Shown: positions 17,816 through 26,355 of the stretch, piece after piece | Position numbering within the stretch: the first letter of the stretch is position 1 | Layout: every line of letters begins with the position of its first letter | From: Exiguobacterium sp018617385 | Lineage (GTDB): Bacteria; Bacillota; Bacilli; Exiguobacteriales; Exiguobacteriaceae | NCBI RefSeq assembly: GCF_018617385.1 | Contig: NZ_JACSKA010000005.1 | Location: forward strand, 1 to 64,000 | DNA length: 64,000 nucleotides | Direction of reading: 5' to 3' | Program-made: the position numbers and the translations under genes | Notes under the pieces: generated by a model | Told to the model about the DNA's origin: nothing | Database searches by the model: none | The model's input: the letters and a program-made list of their open reading frames with translations, nothing else

Positions 17816-18440
17816 ATGAATGGTGAAATCCAATATCAAATTCAGGCGTTCGCTCACTTATTCGAGGGATGTGCGGCAGAACCTTTTTTTAGCATGATTC
17901 CATCTTTTTATCGGCTCAACAGCTGTTCCACCAGTCAATTCAAATTGAAGCGAATCAGCCCATCTATGACTTTGCGAAAAGAAGTTCACTCGCTCATCAA
18001 AAGGCGAAAAATTGTATCCGGGCGATTTCATCCACGTTCGATGACGATTGCACGACACTTGAATTGACCATGTGTGCGGGAATTAGTCATTTTCCTAAGG
18101 ATAGGATTTCTACCGAATAACTTATTCAACTTTCTCGTCTTGCCGCTGATGAATCCAGACAAGATGGAGAGCATAACATCAAATTATTCGAAGAATCATC
18201 ACGTCTTCAAATCTTGATCAATATCGAGATAGACAAGCGAAAATTGATTTAAAGCGAAATCGATAGGAAAGCGTAGAAACGTCCGCTCAACTCGAATAGT
18301 TATTAAAAGAATCATGCGATTTTGTTCAAGGGTATTATTTTAGTCGCCAATTAGCCGAGACAGACGTTCTGTTTCACGTAAAAGAGACGACCACCTATCT
18401 AGAGTTCGGAAAATACGAAAAACCGCTCCAGTCAAATAGA
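17816..18440 (+). pseudogene. Decayed GGDEF-EAL (cyclic-di-GMP) gene remnant
   Basis: No long frame survives, but two in-frame fragments are recognisable. From 17947 the codons give a GGDEF C-terminal part: TLELTMCAGISHFPKDRIST, then a stop, then LIQLSRLAADESRQDGEHNI, which matches the usual ending of the domain. From 18300, in another frame, they give LLKESCDFVQGYYFSRQLAE, the end of an EAL domain. Most of the EAL domain and the N terminus are missing or scrambled. This is an old diguanylate cyclase/phosphodiesterase gene with deletions, a stop and frameshifts. The 252-base open frame at 17816 is probably chance. Confidence 0.7.
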
Positions 18441-18456
18441 CAGAAGCGATTTTTGA

Positions 18457-19605
18457 TTAAGACACGCGTTCTTTTTCTTCTTCCCGAATCAAATGATATT
18501 GATCGAGAATCAACTGAGTCAACGTGTCTTCTTCATGAAGATGAAGGTATTTTTCAATCGTTGAGGAGATGCCATGCTCCTCGATCGACAAGTTCAGCTC
18601 CGACGATTCCGAATCCTCTGGGTTGTAGTAATGAAGGGCTGCTGCAATCCCGTAAGCGAGTTCGTTCGGCTCGATGCCGTTATCCATCAATTCACGTGCC
18701 GGCTTGACGAGACGGTCGCTCGGTCCTAGTTTACGAATCGGTGAACGCGCCACACGCGACACTTCATCCTTCAATTTCGGGTTTTCAAAACGCTTGATGA
18801 TCTTTTGAATATATTGGCTATGCTCTTTCGCCTCGAATCCGTATTTCTCAAGCAATAACCAACCTGTCTCATACAATGCGCCTTGGACGACTTGACGCAC
18901 ACGGCGATCTTGCAGCGCCTCGTCAATCGTCGCCTTTCCGAACAATGAGCCGATATAAGAGGCGATGGCGTGTCCCGTATTGACCGTGAATAATTTTCGT
19001 TCGATATACGGTCCGATTTCTTCAACCCATGTCACACCTTGAATCGGTGGTTGTTCGTTGAGCCCTTGTGTCTCGATGACCCATTCATGGAACGTCTCGA
19101 CTTCCACGTAAAGCGGATCTTCATGTTGTTGTAGCGGGACGATGCGGTCGACTGCTGCGTTCGGGAAGAAGACATTCGCCTCCCCGACACCACCACACGC
19201 CTCTACTTCTTGGCGAAGAATCGCACTCCCACCAATCATGTTCTCACATGCGATGACATAGACCGGTGCATCCTCGACTTCACGAGCACGAAGTCCTTCA
19301 CTGATCAAGGGTGCCACTTTTGAGAGGAGTGACGGTCCGACAGCCGTCGTCACGAGATCTGCTTCTGCAATCAAGTCCACGACCCGAGCTGGTTCTTTCA
19401 AACTGTTGACACCGCGTACTCGGTCGACGACGACACGATCGACGCCATCTTCCGCAAACCCGACCTCATAATGACGTTTTGCCTCAAGCGCTTCGATGAC
19501 CGTGTCATTGATGTCGACAAACGTCACCTCGTAACCGCTTTGGTTGAGCAATAATCCGATAAAGCCTCGTCCGATGTTCCCTGCCCCAAAGTGAACAGCT
19601 TTCAT
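18457..19605 (-). CDS. mtlD: Mannitol-1-phosphate 5-dehydrogenase
   Basis: 382 residues, full length. It oxidises mannitol 1-phosphate to fructose 6-phosphate with NAD. The N terminus has the Rossmann motif HFGAGNIGRGFIG, and the C-terminal part has KLFTVNTGHAIASYIG and RRVRQVVQGALYETG, both typical of the polyol dehydrogenase family. Last gene of the mtlA-mtlF-mtlD operon; the ATG follows the mtlF stop directly (GAGGTGGCG TAA ATG), so the ribosome binding site lies in mtlF. Confidence 0.95.
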   Translation of the reverse strand: MKAVHFGAGNIGRGFIGLLLNQSGYEVTFVDINDTVIEALEAKRHYEVGFAEDGVDRVVVDRVRGVNSLKEPARVVDLIAEADLVTTAVGPSLLSKVAPLISEGLRAREVEDAPVYVIACENMIGGSAILRQEVEACGGVGEANVFFPNAAVDRIVPLQQHEDPLYVEVETFHEWVIETQGLNEQPPIQGVTWVEEIGPYIERKLFTVNTGHAIASYIGSLFGKATIDEALQDRRVRQVVQGALYETGWLLLEKYGFEAKEHSQYIQKIIKRFENPKLKDEVSRVARSPIRKLGPSDRLVKPARELMDNGIEPNELAYGIAAALHYYNPEDSESSELNLSIEEHGISSTIEKYLHLHEEDTLTQLILDQYHLIREEEKERVS

Positions 19606-20037
19606 TTACGCCACCTCTTCCATAAAGAGCGCCAAGATTTCTTCCTTCGTTTTCGCCTGAACAAGACGCTCCACATTGCTTTCGTCTGAGCATAGAATCG
19701 CAATTTGCGATAGGAGCTCTAAATGTTCATCATTCACGCCTGCAATTCCGATGACGAGTTTGGCCGTTTGACCCCCAAAGTCGACCCCGTCTGGTACTTG
19801 CAGGAACGAGATCCCCGTCTTCTGAACCGCTGATTTCGCTGCTTCTGTACCGTGTGGAATGGCGACGTGATTTCCGATATAGACGTTTGCGATCGCTTGA
19901 CGTTCATGCATCGCTTCTACATACTCCGGCGTCACACAGCCGGCGTCTTGTAGGACGGCTCCGGCTGCTGTGATTGCTTCCTCTGTCGTAGCGAATGTTT
20001 GGTTAAGTCGAATCATCTCTGTTTGAATGAATGGCAT
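19606..20037 (-). CDS. mtlF: PTS mannitol-specific EIIA component
   Basis: 143 residues. The PTS_EIIA type 2 domain covers the protein; the phosphorylated histidine lies in NHVAIPHGTEAAKSAV. It passes phosphate from HPr to the EIIB domain of MtlA. Start ATG after TTAGGAGGAAATTAAA. It lies between mtlA and mtlD, in the usual Gram-positive order. Confidence 0.94.
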   Translation of the reverse strand: MPFIQTEMIRLNQTFATTEEAITAAGAVLQDAGCVTPEYVEAMHERQAIANVYIGNHVAIPHGTEAAKSAVQKTGISFLQVPDGVDFGGQTAKLVIGIAGVNDEHLELLSQIAILCSDESNVERLVQAKTKEEILALFMEEVA

Positions 20038-20084
20038 TTTAATTTCCTCCTAATGGCTAAACCGTGTCTCTATCTGTTCTGAGT

Positions 20085-21506
20085 TCAAGAAATTTTGCTG
20101 CGTTCCGCTTTAATTTCTTCTACCAATTGGTCATAGTAATCGGCGTTCAAGAAGTTCGTGACCGAACGATGAATCGCATTCGGTGCTTGCGCTTCCGCGC
20201 GCTCCGTCAAATCTTCGTGTGTGATGACAAACTGAGCATCTTTCGGCAAGTTGCTGATGGACGTGTTCGTCACTTTGATTGGCAAGTTCGCTTTGTTGAC
20301 CTTGTTCCGGAGAACCGATGCTCCCATGGCACTCGATCCCATCCCAGCGTCACAAGCGAAGATGATATGGTCGACTTTATCAAGACGATCTGTCACGAGA
20401 GCCGATGCGTAAGACTGCTTGCCTTTCATCGCACTCACGTTTTGTGTCGCTTCTTCGAGTGATACTTCCTCTGCTGCGCTCGATTTCAAGATGACACTCG
20501 CCACAGCGAACGTGACCGCTGCTGACAAGAGAATCCCTGCCACGAGTCCGAGATATGAACCGCGTGATGCCATCGCGAGAATGGCGAAGATACTACCTGG
20601 TGAAGCCGGTGCGACGAGACCGACATCAAAGAGTACGAACGTGAAGATCCCTGTTGCGCCCCCTGCGATCATCGCAAGGATCAAGACTGGCTTCATCAAC
20701 ACATATGGGAAGTAAATCTCGTGAATCCCACCAAGGAAATGAATGATGGCTGCACCCGGTGCCGTACGTTTCGCTGCACCTTTAGCAAAGAACATGTATG
20801 CGAGAAGTAATCCAAGACCTGGTCCTGGGTTGGCTTCAAGTAAGAAGAGAACGGACTTTCCAGCGTCTGCGACTTGATCGACACCAAGCGGGCTCAAGAT
20901 CCCGTGGTTGATGGCGTTGTTCAAGAAGAGAACTTTTGCTGGTTCGATGAACAGACTCGCGACCGGAAGCAATTTCGCGCCGACGATCCAGTCAACACCT
21001 GCCGCCATCACTTTATCGAGGGCGCTCATGATCGGACCGAAGATTTCAAATCCTCCAAGCATGAGAAGTCCACCGATGATTCCCACTGAGAAGTTGTTGA
21101 CGAGCATTTCAAATCCTGCTTTAACTTTGCCTTCAAGGGCACGGTCGACTTGGCGGATGACATAACCACCGAGTGGACCCATGATCATCGCACCGAGGAA
21201 CATCGGAATGTCGGTACCGACGATGACCCCCATCGTGGCGAGTGCCCCGACGACACCGCCTCGTACATCGTGAAGTAATTTACCACCAGTGAAACCGATG
21301 AGTAATGGTAAGAGATATGTGATGGTTGGACCAACGAGTTCTGCTAAGTTTTCGTTTGGCCACCATCCTGTCGGAATGAAGAGTGCTGTGATAATCCCCC
21401 AGGCAATGAAGGCACCGATGTTCGGCATGACCATCCCACTGAGGAAACTACCGAATCGTTGAACTTTGACTCGGACCCCGCCCGAGCTCGCTTGCGTATT
21501 CGCCAT
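20085..21506 (-). CDS. mtlA: PTS mannitol-specific EIICB component
   Basis: 473 residues. The EIIC membrane domain (about 1-340) has multiple hydrophobic segments and the mannitol-family motif FLGGIHEIYFPYV. The EIIB domain (about 375-470) has the phosphocysteine loop IIFACDAGMGSSAMGAS. It imports mannitol as mannitol 1-phosphate. The EIIA domain is separate (mtlF). The ATG follows GGAGGTTTTATAC. Transcription starts at a promoter with a cre site and an MtlR operator upstream (21583-21651). Confidence 0.95.
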   Translation of the reverse strand: MANTQASSGGVRVKVQRFGSFLSGMVMPNIGAFIAWGIITALFIPTGWWPNENLAELVGPTITYLLPLLIGFTGGKLLHDVRGGVVGALATMGVIVGTDIPMFLGAMIMGPLGGYVIRQVDRALEGKVKAGFEMLVNNFSVGIIGGLLMLGGFEIFGPIMSALDKVMAAGVDWIVGAKLLPVASLFIEPAKVLFLNNAINHGILSPLGVDQVADAGKSVLFLLEANPGPGLGLLLAYMFFAKGAAKRTAPGAAIIHFLGGIHEIYFPYVLMKPVLILAMIAGGATGIFTFVLFDVGLVAPASPGSIFAILAMASRGSYLGLVAGILLSAAVTFAVASVILKSSAAEEVSLEEATQNVSAMKGKQSYASALVTDRLDKVDHIIFACDAGMGSSAMGASVLRNKVNKANLPIKVTNTSISNLPKDAQFVITHEDLTERAEAQAPNAIHRSVTNFLNADYYDQLVEEIKAERSKIS

Positions 21507-21582
21507 GTATAAAACCTCCAGTCGTTTAAATGTGAAAGGTTGAATGTGTAGTGTAGCTAACCGGTTTGTGCTCTACACCCAT

Positions 21583-21612
21583 ATTGTATGCCCGGAGTAA
21601 GCGCTTTCTCAA
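21583..21612 (-). promoter_or_regulatory. mtlA promoter with overlapping cre site
   Basis: Minus-strand TTGAGA (21607-21612), an 18-base spacer and TACAAT (21583-21588). The stretch TGAGAAAGCGCTTACT (21597-21612) is a close match to the CcpA box and overlaps the -35 region and spacer, which implies glucose repression. Confidence 0.7.
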
Positions 21613-21629
21613 TTCAATCCAGTTCACAC

Positions 21630-21651
21630 TTTGGCAACATTTTGTGCCAAA
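21630..21651 (-). promoter_or_regulatory. MtlR operator
   Basis: The inverted repeat TTTGGCA (N8) TGCCAAA matches the TTGNCACA-N4-TGTGNCAA box known for Bacillus and Geobacillus MtlR, with two mismatches in one arm. It lies 18 bases upstream of the mtlA -35 box, as expected for an activator. Confidence 0.65.
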
Positions 21652-21654
21652 CAA

Positions 21655-21681
21655 AAAAATGACCATGGTTCGGTCATTTTT
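21655..21681 (-). terminator. mtlR terminator
   Basis: AAAAATGACC and GGTCATTTTT pair perfectly around a 7-base loop; the hairpin overlaps the mtlR stop codon. Confidence 0.75.
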
Positions 21682-23722
21682 CGTACAATGTCTCATGAAT
21701 CATTTTTTTCATGCATTCGTGCAAGAGTAAACGAAGGTCTTCTTTCGTTCCCGTGCTATAAAGACGCATGTGCTCCTCGCTCTCAATGAGCGACCCGCTG
21801 ATCGCACTTAAGAATTGAAGCTCGACGTCACGTGCTTCTTCCGGCGCAAGCAAGACAAGCAGACGTGTCACGGGTTCGGTCGACTGATCCATCATGAGGA
21901 GTGGGATTGATGTCGTTAAATCAAACGCAAACACACTCGCCTTCTCAATTGAGGCATGTCGCCCGTGGAATAACGCCAGTTTCGTACCCGGCACCCCAAG
22001 ACCCGCGACTTCGTGACGACGCAGCAGTTGAGCAGAGAGCTGAATCCCGCTTTGTACGAGGTCACGTTCTTCTAAATGTGTCCCGATATCAAGCAAGATA
22101 TCTTCTAAACGGTCCGTATTATGGAGCGTGACCAAATCAAACTGATCATCCATCCGCTCGAACGTCTCGACCAATTCCCCGAGTTCTGCGAAATCAAGCA
22201 TCGTTGACCGCGGTTTCGTCGCGAGTGTCTGAAAGGATTGCGGTAATGACAGTAAGAGATGACGGACGCGCTGCACTTCTTCACTCGTCAAAAGCGGGTT
22301 GACGATTAGTGTCGGCACCGAGAGGGGTGGCAGCGGTACGGTCGACAAGATGACATCATATTCTTCTAGTCGGTGCTGTTCGAGTCCGAAAAGTGATGAG
22401 TTGACGACGTCTTGCATCTCCGGAAACTCTTGACGTACTCGATTGACGAGCATCTTCGACGAACCAAGTCCGGCCGAACAGACGACGAGCGCCCGATATT
22501 CACGACGGCGCACCGGTTTGACGAGTGCTGCCGCAAAGTGCATCGCCCAAAAGACCGTCTCTTCTTCGGAGAACGTATTCGTTCCAAAGACGATGTCGGC
22601 GGCCTGTTGAATGGCCGAACGAAGTCCCGGATAGTCCCGGTCGATATGAGGTTTTACCGTATTCGTTTCTGGCAAAGCCCGCGTGTTCATACTCGAGAGG
22701 ATGTGCGCGAGCAGTCCCCGTTCGAGAGCCGCGTCATCCGTAAAGGTGAACCCGTAGATAAGCGAGACGTGATGAATCAGTTTGTGCACGCGAATCTGCA
22801 TGATCCAGCGTTCTTCCTCGTCTTCTTTCATTTGATCTTTAATTGAGCGCAGACGGTTCGCCTCTTCCGCGAACCAGACGCGCTCCGCCATCGAGTAGGT
22901 AATCCCGAGTGCCTCTTCCATATCGGTGGCGACTTTCAAATAGTCCTCGGACCGCCCTTTCGTATACATCTCTAAAAAGAATCCAGACGCTAACCGTTCC
23001 TGTTGCACCCCGTAGGCGAACGTGACCCGCATGATGGTACGGTCATCCATCCGTTCAAACGAACGGGACTTCAAATAATCATATCCGTCTCGAAGACCTT
23101 CAAGCATCTCCTCGCATGGCACCGTCTTCAAAAAAGCAGGAATGTAGTCGTCTTCCCCGCGGACGAAGCGGTAAAAGGCGAGCGTGTCCCAGTGGGCAAG
23201 GAGCGCGTTGATGAGTAGCTTACGCTTTTCGGACTCATAGCCGAGCACTCTAGCTCCGACACCTTTTTTCCGTTCGACTTCTAAATGATACTCTTCGAAC
23301 CATCGATCCAATTTCTCTAGGTCTTGTGTCAACGTACTCGGCGAGACGTGCATCTGTTTGGCGACCGCCTGCAATTTAAGCGTATCGTTCTCGAACAAGA
23401 GACGCCACGCCAGCTCAAATAAGCGGTCCTCGCTCGTCGGGATCGCTTCTGCGGATAAGATGAGGTCTTCTCGTAACTGTTGCTTCGCAGATGGTTTGCC
23501 GACCAGGCTCAGTCCATGACCGCGTTGCCAAGCGAGTTCGAGTTCGAACTCTTTTAAGATGCCTTCAAGTAATTGTCGTTCTCGTTGAATCGTACGCTCA
23601 GACAAATTCACCGCCTGCGCGATTTCGGCGAGCGGTGTCGATGTCTCAGTTGCCAATAAGTGTAGTAAAATCGACCGTTCTCTCGCGGTCCACTCATGTC
23701 TCATGCTCATCCATCCATCCAT
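21674..23722 (-). CDS. mtlR: Mannitol operon transcriptional activator, PRD-containing
   Basis: 682 residues. Order of domains: two winged helix regions (LAEIAQAVNLSERTIQRERQ, VAKQMHVSPSTLTQDLEKL), two PTS regulation domains, an EIIB-like domain with the cysteine in ALVVCSAGLGSSKML, and a C-terminal EIIA-like domain with LGVPGTKLALFHGRH. In this family phosphorylation of PRD2 by HPr and dephosphorylation of the EIIB-like cysteine activate transcription of mtlAFD. It overlaps the small EIIB-like gene by 16 bases. Several in-frame ATG codons lie within the first 25 bases; the first is taken here, but the ATG at 23710 or 23704 is also possible. Confidence 0.93.
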   Translation of the reverse strand: MDGWMSMRHEWTARERSILLHLLATETSTPLAEIAQAVNLSERTIQRERQLLEGILKEFELELAWQRGHGLSLVGKPSAKQQLREDLILSAEAIPTSEDRLFELAWRLLFENDTLKLQAVAKQMHVSPSTLTQDLEKLDRWFEEYHLEVERKKGVGARVLGYESEKRKLLINALLAHWDTLAFYRFVRGEDDYIPAFLKTVPCEEMLEGLRDGYDYLKSRSFERMDDRTIMRVTFAYGVQQERLASGFFLEMYTKGRSEDYLKVATDMEEALGITYSMAERVWFAEEANRLRSIKDQMKEDEEERWIMQIRVHKLIHHVSLIYGFTFTDDAALERGLLAHILSSMNTRALPETNTVKPHIDRDYPGLRSAIQQAADIVFGTNTFSEEETVFWAMHFAAALVKPVRRREYRALVVCSAGLGSSKMLVNRVRQEFPEMQDVVNSSLFGLEQHRLEEYDVILSTVPLPPLSVPTLIVNPLLTSEEVQRVRHLLLSLPQSFQTLATKPRSTMLDFAELGELVETFERMDDQFDLVTLHNTDRLEDILLDIGTHLEERDLVQSGIQLSAQLLRRHEVAGLGVPGTKLALFHGRHASIEKASVFAFDLTTSIPLLMMDQSTEPVTRLLVLLAPEEARDVELQFLSAISGSLIESEEHMRLYSTGTKEDLRLLLHECMKKMIHETLYEK

Positions 23723-23967
23723 TCTTCGACAAGTAGTCGGTATTCCTCGAGCGACAGGAGTTGTCGGACTGACCGGACACGTGCGGTCGGATGGGTGACC
23801 GGGGTCGCCCCTTCCTGATAGAGAATCAAATCCACCTCATTCGGGATGTTTTGAATCGTTCCGTGCGTAATCGTACAAGACAAGCGCCCCTCGCTTGCCT
23901 GTGCGAACAACTTCGCCGCCATCGCACTTGTCACAAACCCGCTATGGCAAGCAATGTATACGTTCAT
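23707..23967 (-). CDS. Stand-alone PTS EIIB-like protein
   Basis: 86 residues. The start MNVYIACHSGFVTSAMAAKL has the phosphocysteine loop of the mannitol/galactitol EIIB fold (compare CDAGMGSSAMGA in MtlA), and ITHGTIQNIPNEVDLILYQEG matches the following helix-strand units. The cysteine is kept but the loop is CHSGFVTS. It is translationally coupled to mtlR. It may be a phosphorelay partner of the MtlR EIIB/EIIA-like domains, or a degenerate duplicate; neither is shown by sequence alone. ATG after GAAGGGCTGAC. Confidence 0.75.
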   Translation of the reverse strand: MNVYIACHSGFVTSAMAAKLFAQASEGRLSCTITHGTIQNIPNEVDLILYQEGATPVTHPTARVRSVRQLLSLEEYRLLVEEWMDG

Positions 23968-24091
23968 GTCAGCCCTTCTTTCGTCGCTTATCTTTATCTA
24001 ATCATAAGTTGGAACCGCTTACTTCTTCTACTATTTTGCTTGTTGGCAAAGATATCGGCAAGCAGTAAAAAGCACCTCTCCTGAAGAAAGG

Positions 24092-24649
24092 TATTCCCCT
24101 GCTAAAAAGTCCTTCCCTCCCCAACTCTCCCTCACACTCCCCTCAAACCCTTGCGGCTCTAAGCCTCTTCCCTCCTAACTCTTCATTCCATTACTCTTCC
24201 TTCTGCTTTATAGTTCTTCCCCAAAACCCCCATTTTCGCCCTCTTTTTTCCGTTCTGGCTAGTATAGAATATTCGGACAATGTTATTGAGATGGTACCAG
24301 AATGGAGAGAAGATTCAGGAGAAAAGACGGAAAACGAAGCAATTTTGGGACGGTCTTACGGTTGGGAAACACACTGAATAGAGATTGGAAATCCTGCGGA
24401 TTTAGCGGATTGGGAAACGACTGAAACCATTATTGGTCAAGGGATTGAGGAGATATTGGACAAAACAAAAAGACTGGATCACGATTGAATCCAGCCTCGA
24501 ATTTTGATTGAATTTATAGTTGAATAAAGTTTGCATACATATCGTAACTGCCCGCTGTTCTTCCCGCTTCCTTTGCCGTTTGGATACCAACTATTTAGCA
24601 TTGGGTACCGACTTTTTAGCATGGGGAAGAGGAAAGTAACAGCTACATA
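24092..24649. repeat. Left copy of a 558-bp direct repeat bounding the accessory island
   Basis: This stretch recurs at 30155-30712 without indels; the offset is 6063 bases throughout, and I find two differences (in CCCTCCC[C/T]AAC and AAGCC[T/G]CTT). It contains no intact gene. On the plus strand 24264-24488 reads as 75 codons with one internal stop (EYSDNVIEMVPEW, then DLADWETTETIIGQGIEEIL), which looks like a decayed coding fragment. A weak hairpin CTGGAT/ATCCAG lies at 24475-24497. Confidence 0.9.
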
Positions 24650-24755
24650 TATTAGAAAAAAGAATAAAGAAATAAGAAGGTTGATATGATATGCTCCCCA
24701 ATAGGTAGACAGATGAAATAACAAATTTGTTTATTCTATTGGGGAGTGTTTTTTT

Positions 24756-25419
24756 ATGGCGAGAAGTCGGCATTCAATCGAACAAAAACTGGCTGCACTG
24801 CGCATGATGGAAGAAGAAACGCATACATGAAAGGAAATCATGGAGACTCATCACGTTTCTGAGAATACCCTCCGGGTGTGGAAAGTGAAATTCGCTACCG
24901 GCGGGAGTGACGCATTGAAGGAATCGAAGTACACCAAGGAACAGAAAATCGCGGCCGCCCGTGACTACCTCGACGGGGCCACCACGATGGAAGTCCTCTC
25001 CAACTATCAAATCAGTGATGGATCTGTTCTTCGAAAATGGATTAAGAAGTATACTAGTCATAGCGAGTTAACAGATTCGAGAAAAGGGATGGATCGAGCT
25101 ATGACAAAAGGGAGAAAGACCACATTCGAGGAACGCATGGAGATCGTCAGGTATTGCCTGGACAACGGACGGAACTATCAACGGACGGCCGAGGTATTCG
25201 CCGTGTCGTACCAACAGGTCTATGGGTGGACGAAAAAAATATGACGCCGACGGCGTGCACGGGCTCGAGGACCGGCGCGGACGGACGAAGCAAGAAGAGG
25301 AACTGACCAACGAGGAGAAGCTCGAACGTCGCATCCAACAGATCGAGCGGGAGAACGAGCGCCTTCGTGCCGAGAACCTGTTCCTAAAAAAGTTGGAGGA
25401 AATCGAGAGGAGAGGTTAA
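24756..25419 (+). pseudogene. IS3-family orfA (helix-turn-helix protein), disrupted
   Basis: The frame starts at the ATG at 24756 (MARSRHSIEQKL) and meets TGA at 24828, codon 25. It reopens in the same frame (KEIMETHHVSENTLRVWK), then at an A7 run near 25232 it needs a +1 shift to reach KYDADGVHGLEDRRGR. It ends at 25419 after a leucine-zipper-like stretch (RIQQIERENERLRAENLFL). Near the end, A_AAA_AAG at 25386-25392 in the orfA frame is the standard IS3 -1 slippery site. Two HTH-like units are visible, as in IS150 orfA. Confidence 0.8.
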
Positions 25420-25439
25420 TCAGCCAGATCAGGCTACAA

Positions 25440-26237
25440 TTGCGATACATGGTCATCGAGGAAATGTCGACGACCGACACGTTCCCGGTCGTGCTCCTGT
25501 GCGAGATCGCGCAGGTCTCACGGGCCGCCTACTATAAATGGTTGAAGCGTACCGTCTCGGTACGCGAAGAAGAGAACTTGAGCCTATTGGAAGACATCCG
25601 CCTCCTCTACGACCAGGTGAACGGGACCTACGGTTATCGACGGATCACCATGACGGTCAATCGCAGACGACGCCAGAAGCGAAAACGGTACAAAAAGTCG
25701 TCGCCACAACATGTGGCCGAGAACCTGATGAACCGAGAATTCAGCGCGTCCCGACCGGACGAGAAATGGTGCACCGACGTCACCGAGTTCAAATATGGCG
25801 CCGGGAAGAAGGCGTATCTGAGCGCGATCATCGACCTCTATGACGGCTCAATCGTTGCCTATCGCATCGGGAAATCTAACAACAACGCGCTCGTCTTCCA
25901 GACGATGATGCCAGCGATCGCAGGGCTCCGCACGGGAGCGGGTCCGATGATTCATAGCGACCGAGGATATCAATACACATCGAGAGGGGTCAAACGCATA
26001 GTAGAAGATGCGGGGTTGACCCACAGCATGTCCCGGGTCGGACGTTGCATCGACAACGCCCCGATCGAGGGCTTTTGGGGTACCCCGAAAGTCGATATGT
26101 ACTACCTGCGTGAATTCCAGGGCTATAGCGAACTCACGTCGGCCATCGAGAACTACATATCGTTCTACAACCATGACCGTTTCCAGAAACGGCTAAACTG
26201 CTTGAGCCCTGTCGAATACAGGTCTAAAGCCGCCTAG
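25440..26237 (+). CDS. IS3-family orfB, DDE transposase
   Basis: 265 residues from the TTG at 25440; in IS3 elements the product is normally made as an OrfAB fusion, and the frame is open back to the slippery site at 25392. The HTH_21-like part has AQVSRAAYYKWLKR and NGTYGYRRI. The integrase core has the three acidic residues in WCTDVTEF, IHSDRGYQYTS and DNAPIEGFWG. The stretch between GYRRI and RKRYKK is shorter than I expect for this family, which suggests an internal deletion. With orfA broken, transposition from this copy alone is unlikely. Confidence 0.8.
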   Translation: MRYMVIEEMSTTDTFPVVLLCEIAQVSRAAYYKWLKRTVSVREEENLSLLEDIRLLYDQVNGTYGYRRITMTVNRRRRQKRKRYKKSSPQHVAENLMNREFSASRPDEKWCTDVTEFKYGAGKKAYLSAIIDLYDGSIVAYRIGKSNNNALVFQTMMPAIAGLRTGAGPMIHSDRGYQYTSRGVKRIVEDAGLTHSMSRVGRCIDNAPIEGFWGTPKVDMYYLREFQGYSELTSAIENYISFYNHDRFQKRLNCLSPVEYRSKAA

Positions 26238-26355
26238 TTTGGTTTTCATTATTTGTCCTGTCTACTTGACGGGGAGCAGTTCAATATTAGCTCTATCTTT
26301 TTTCGTTAAAGCACTGTTTTTGATTATAATTTCCAAATGCCTCATTAGCGAATTA

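Larger units (their letters stand above)
24692..26278 (+). mobile_element. IS3-family insertion sequence (IS150-like), 1587 bp, probably inactive
   Basis: The ends are inverted repeats: left TGCTCCCCAATAGGTAGACAG and, on the other strand, right TGCTCCCCGTCAAGTAGACAG, both followed by an AAATAA-like segment. Inside are an orfA and a DDE integrase orfB in the -1 frame. No target duplication is visible: the left flank is GATA and the right flank is GTTC. The element is visibly richer in GC than the lipoprotein and ATPase genes beside it. The orfA reading frame is broken twice. Confidence 0.88.

Noticed and set aside
17816..18067. 83-codon open frame as an intact gene
   Set aside because: Its translation has no family features, and the GGDEF remnant runs through another frame of the same stretch.
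24402..24590. A 62-codon open frame present identically at 30465-30653
   Set aside because: It lies in the non-coding direct repeat, has no ribosome binding site, and the better coding signal in the repeat is on the other strand.
25225..25245. Programmed frameshift at the A7 run in orfA
   Set aside because: IS3 elements use a -1 shift near the end of orfA, and that site is present at 25386. The A7 site needs +1, so it is more likely a mutation.
24688..26282. Target site duplication of the IS element
   Set aside because: The flanking bases GATA and GTTC do not match.
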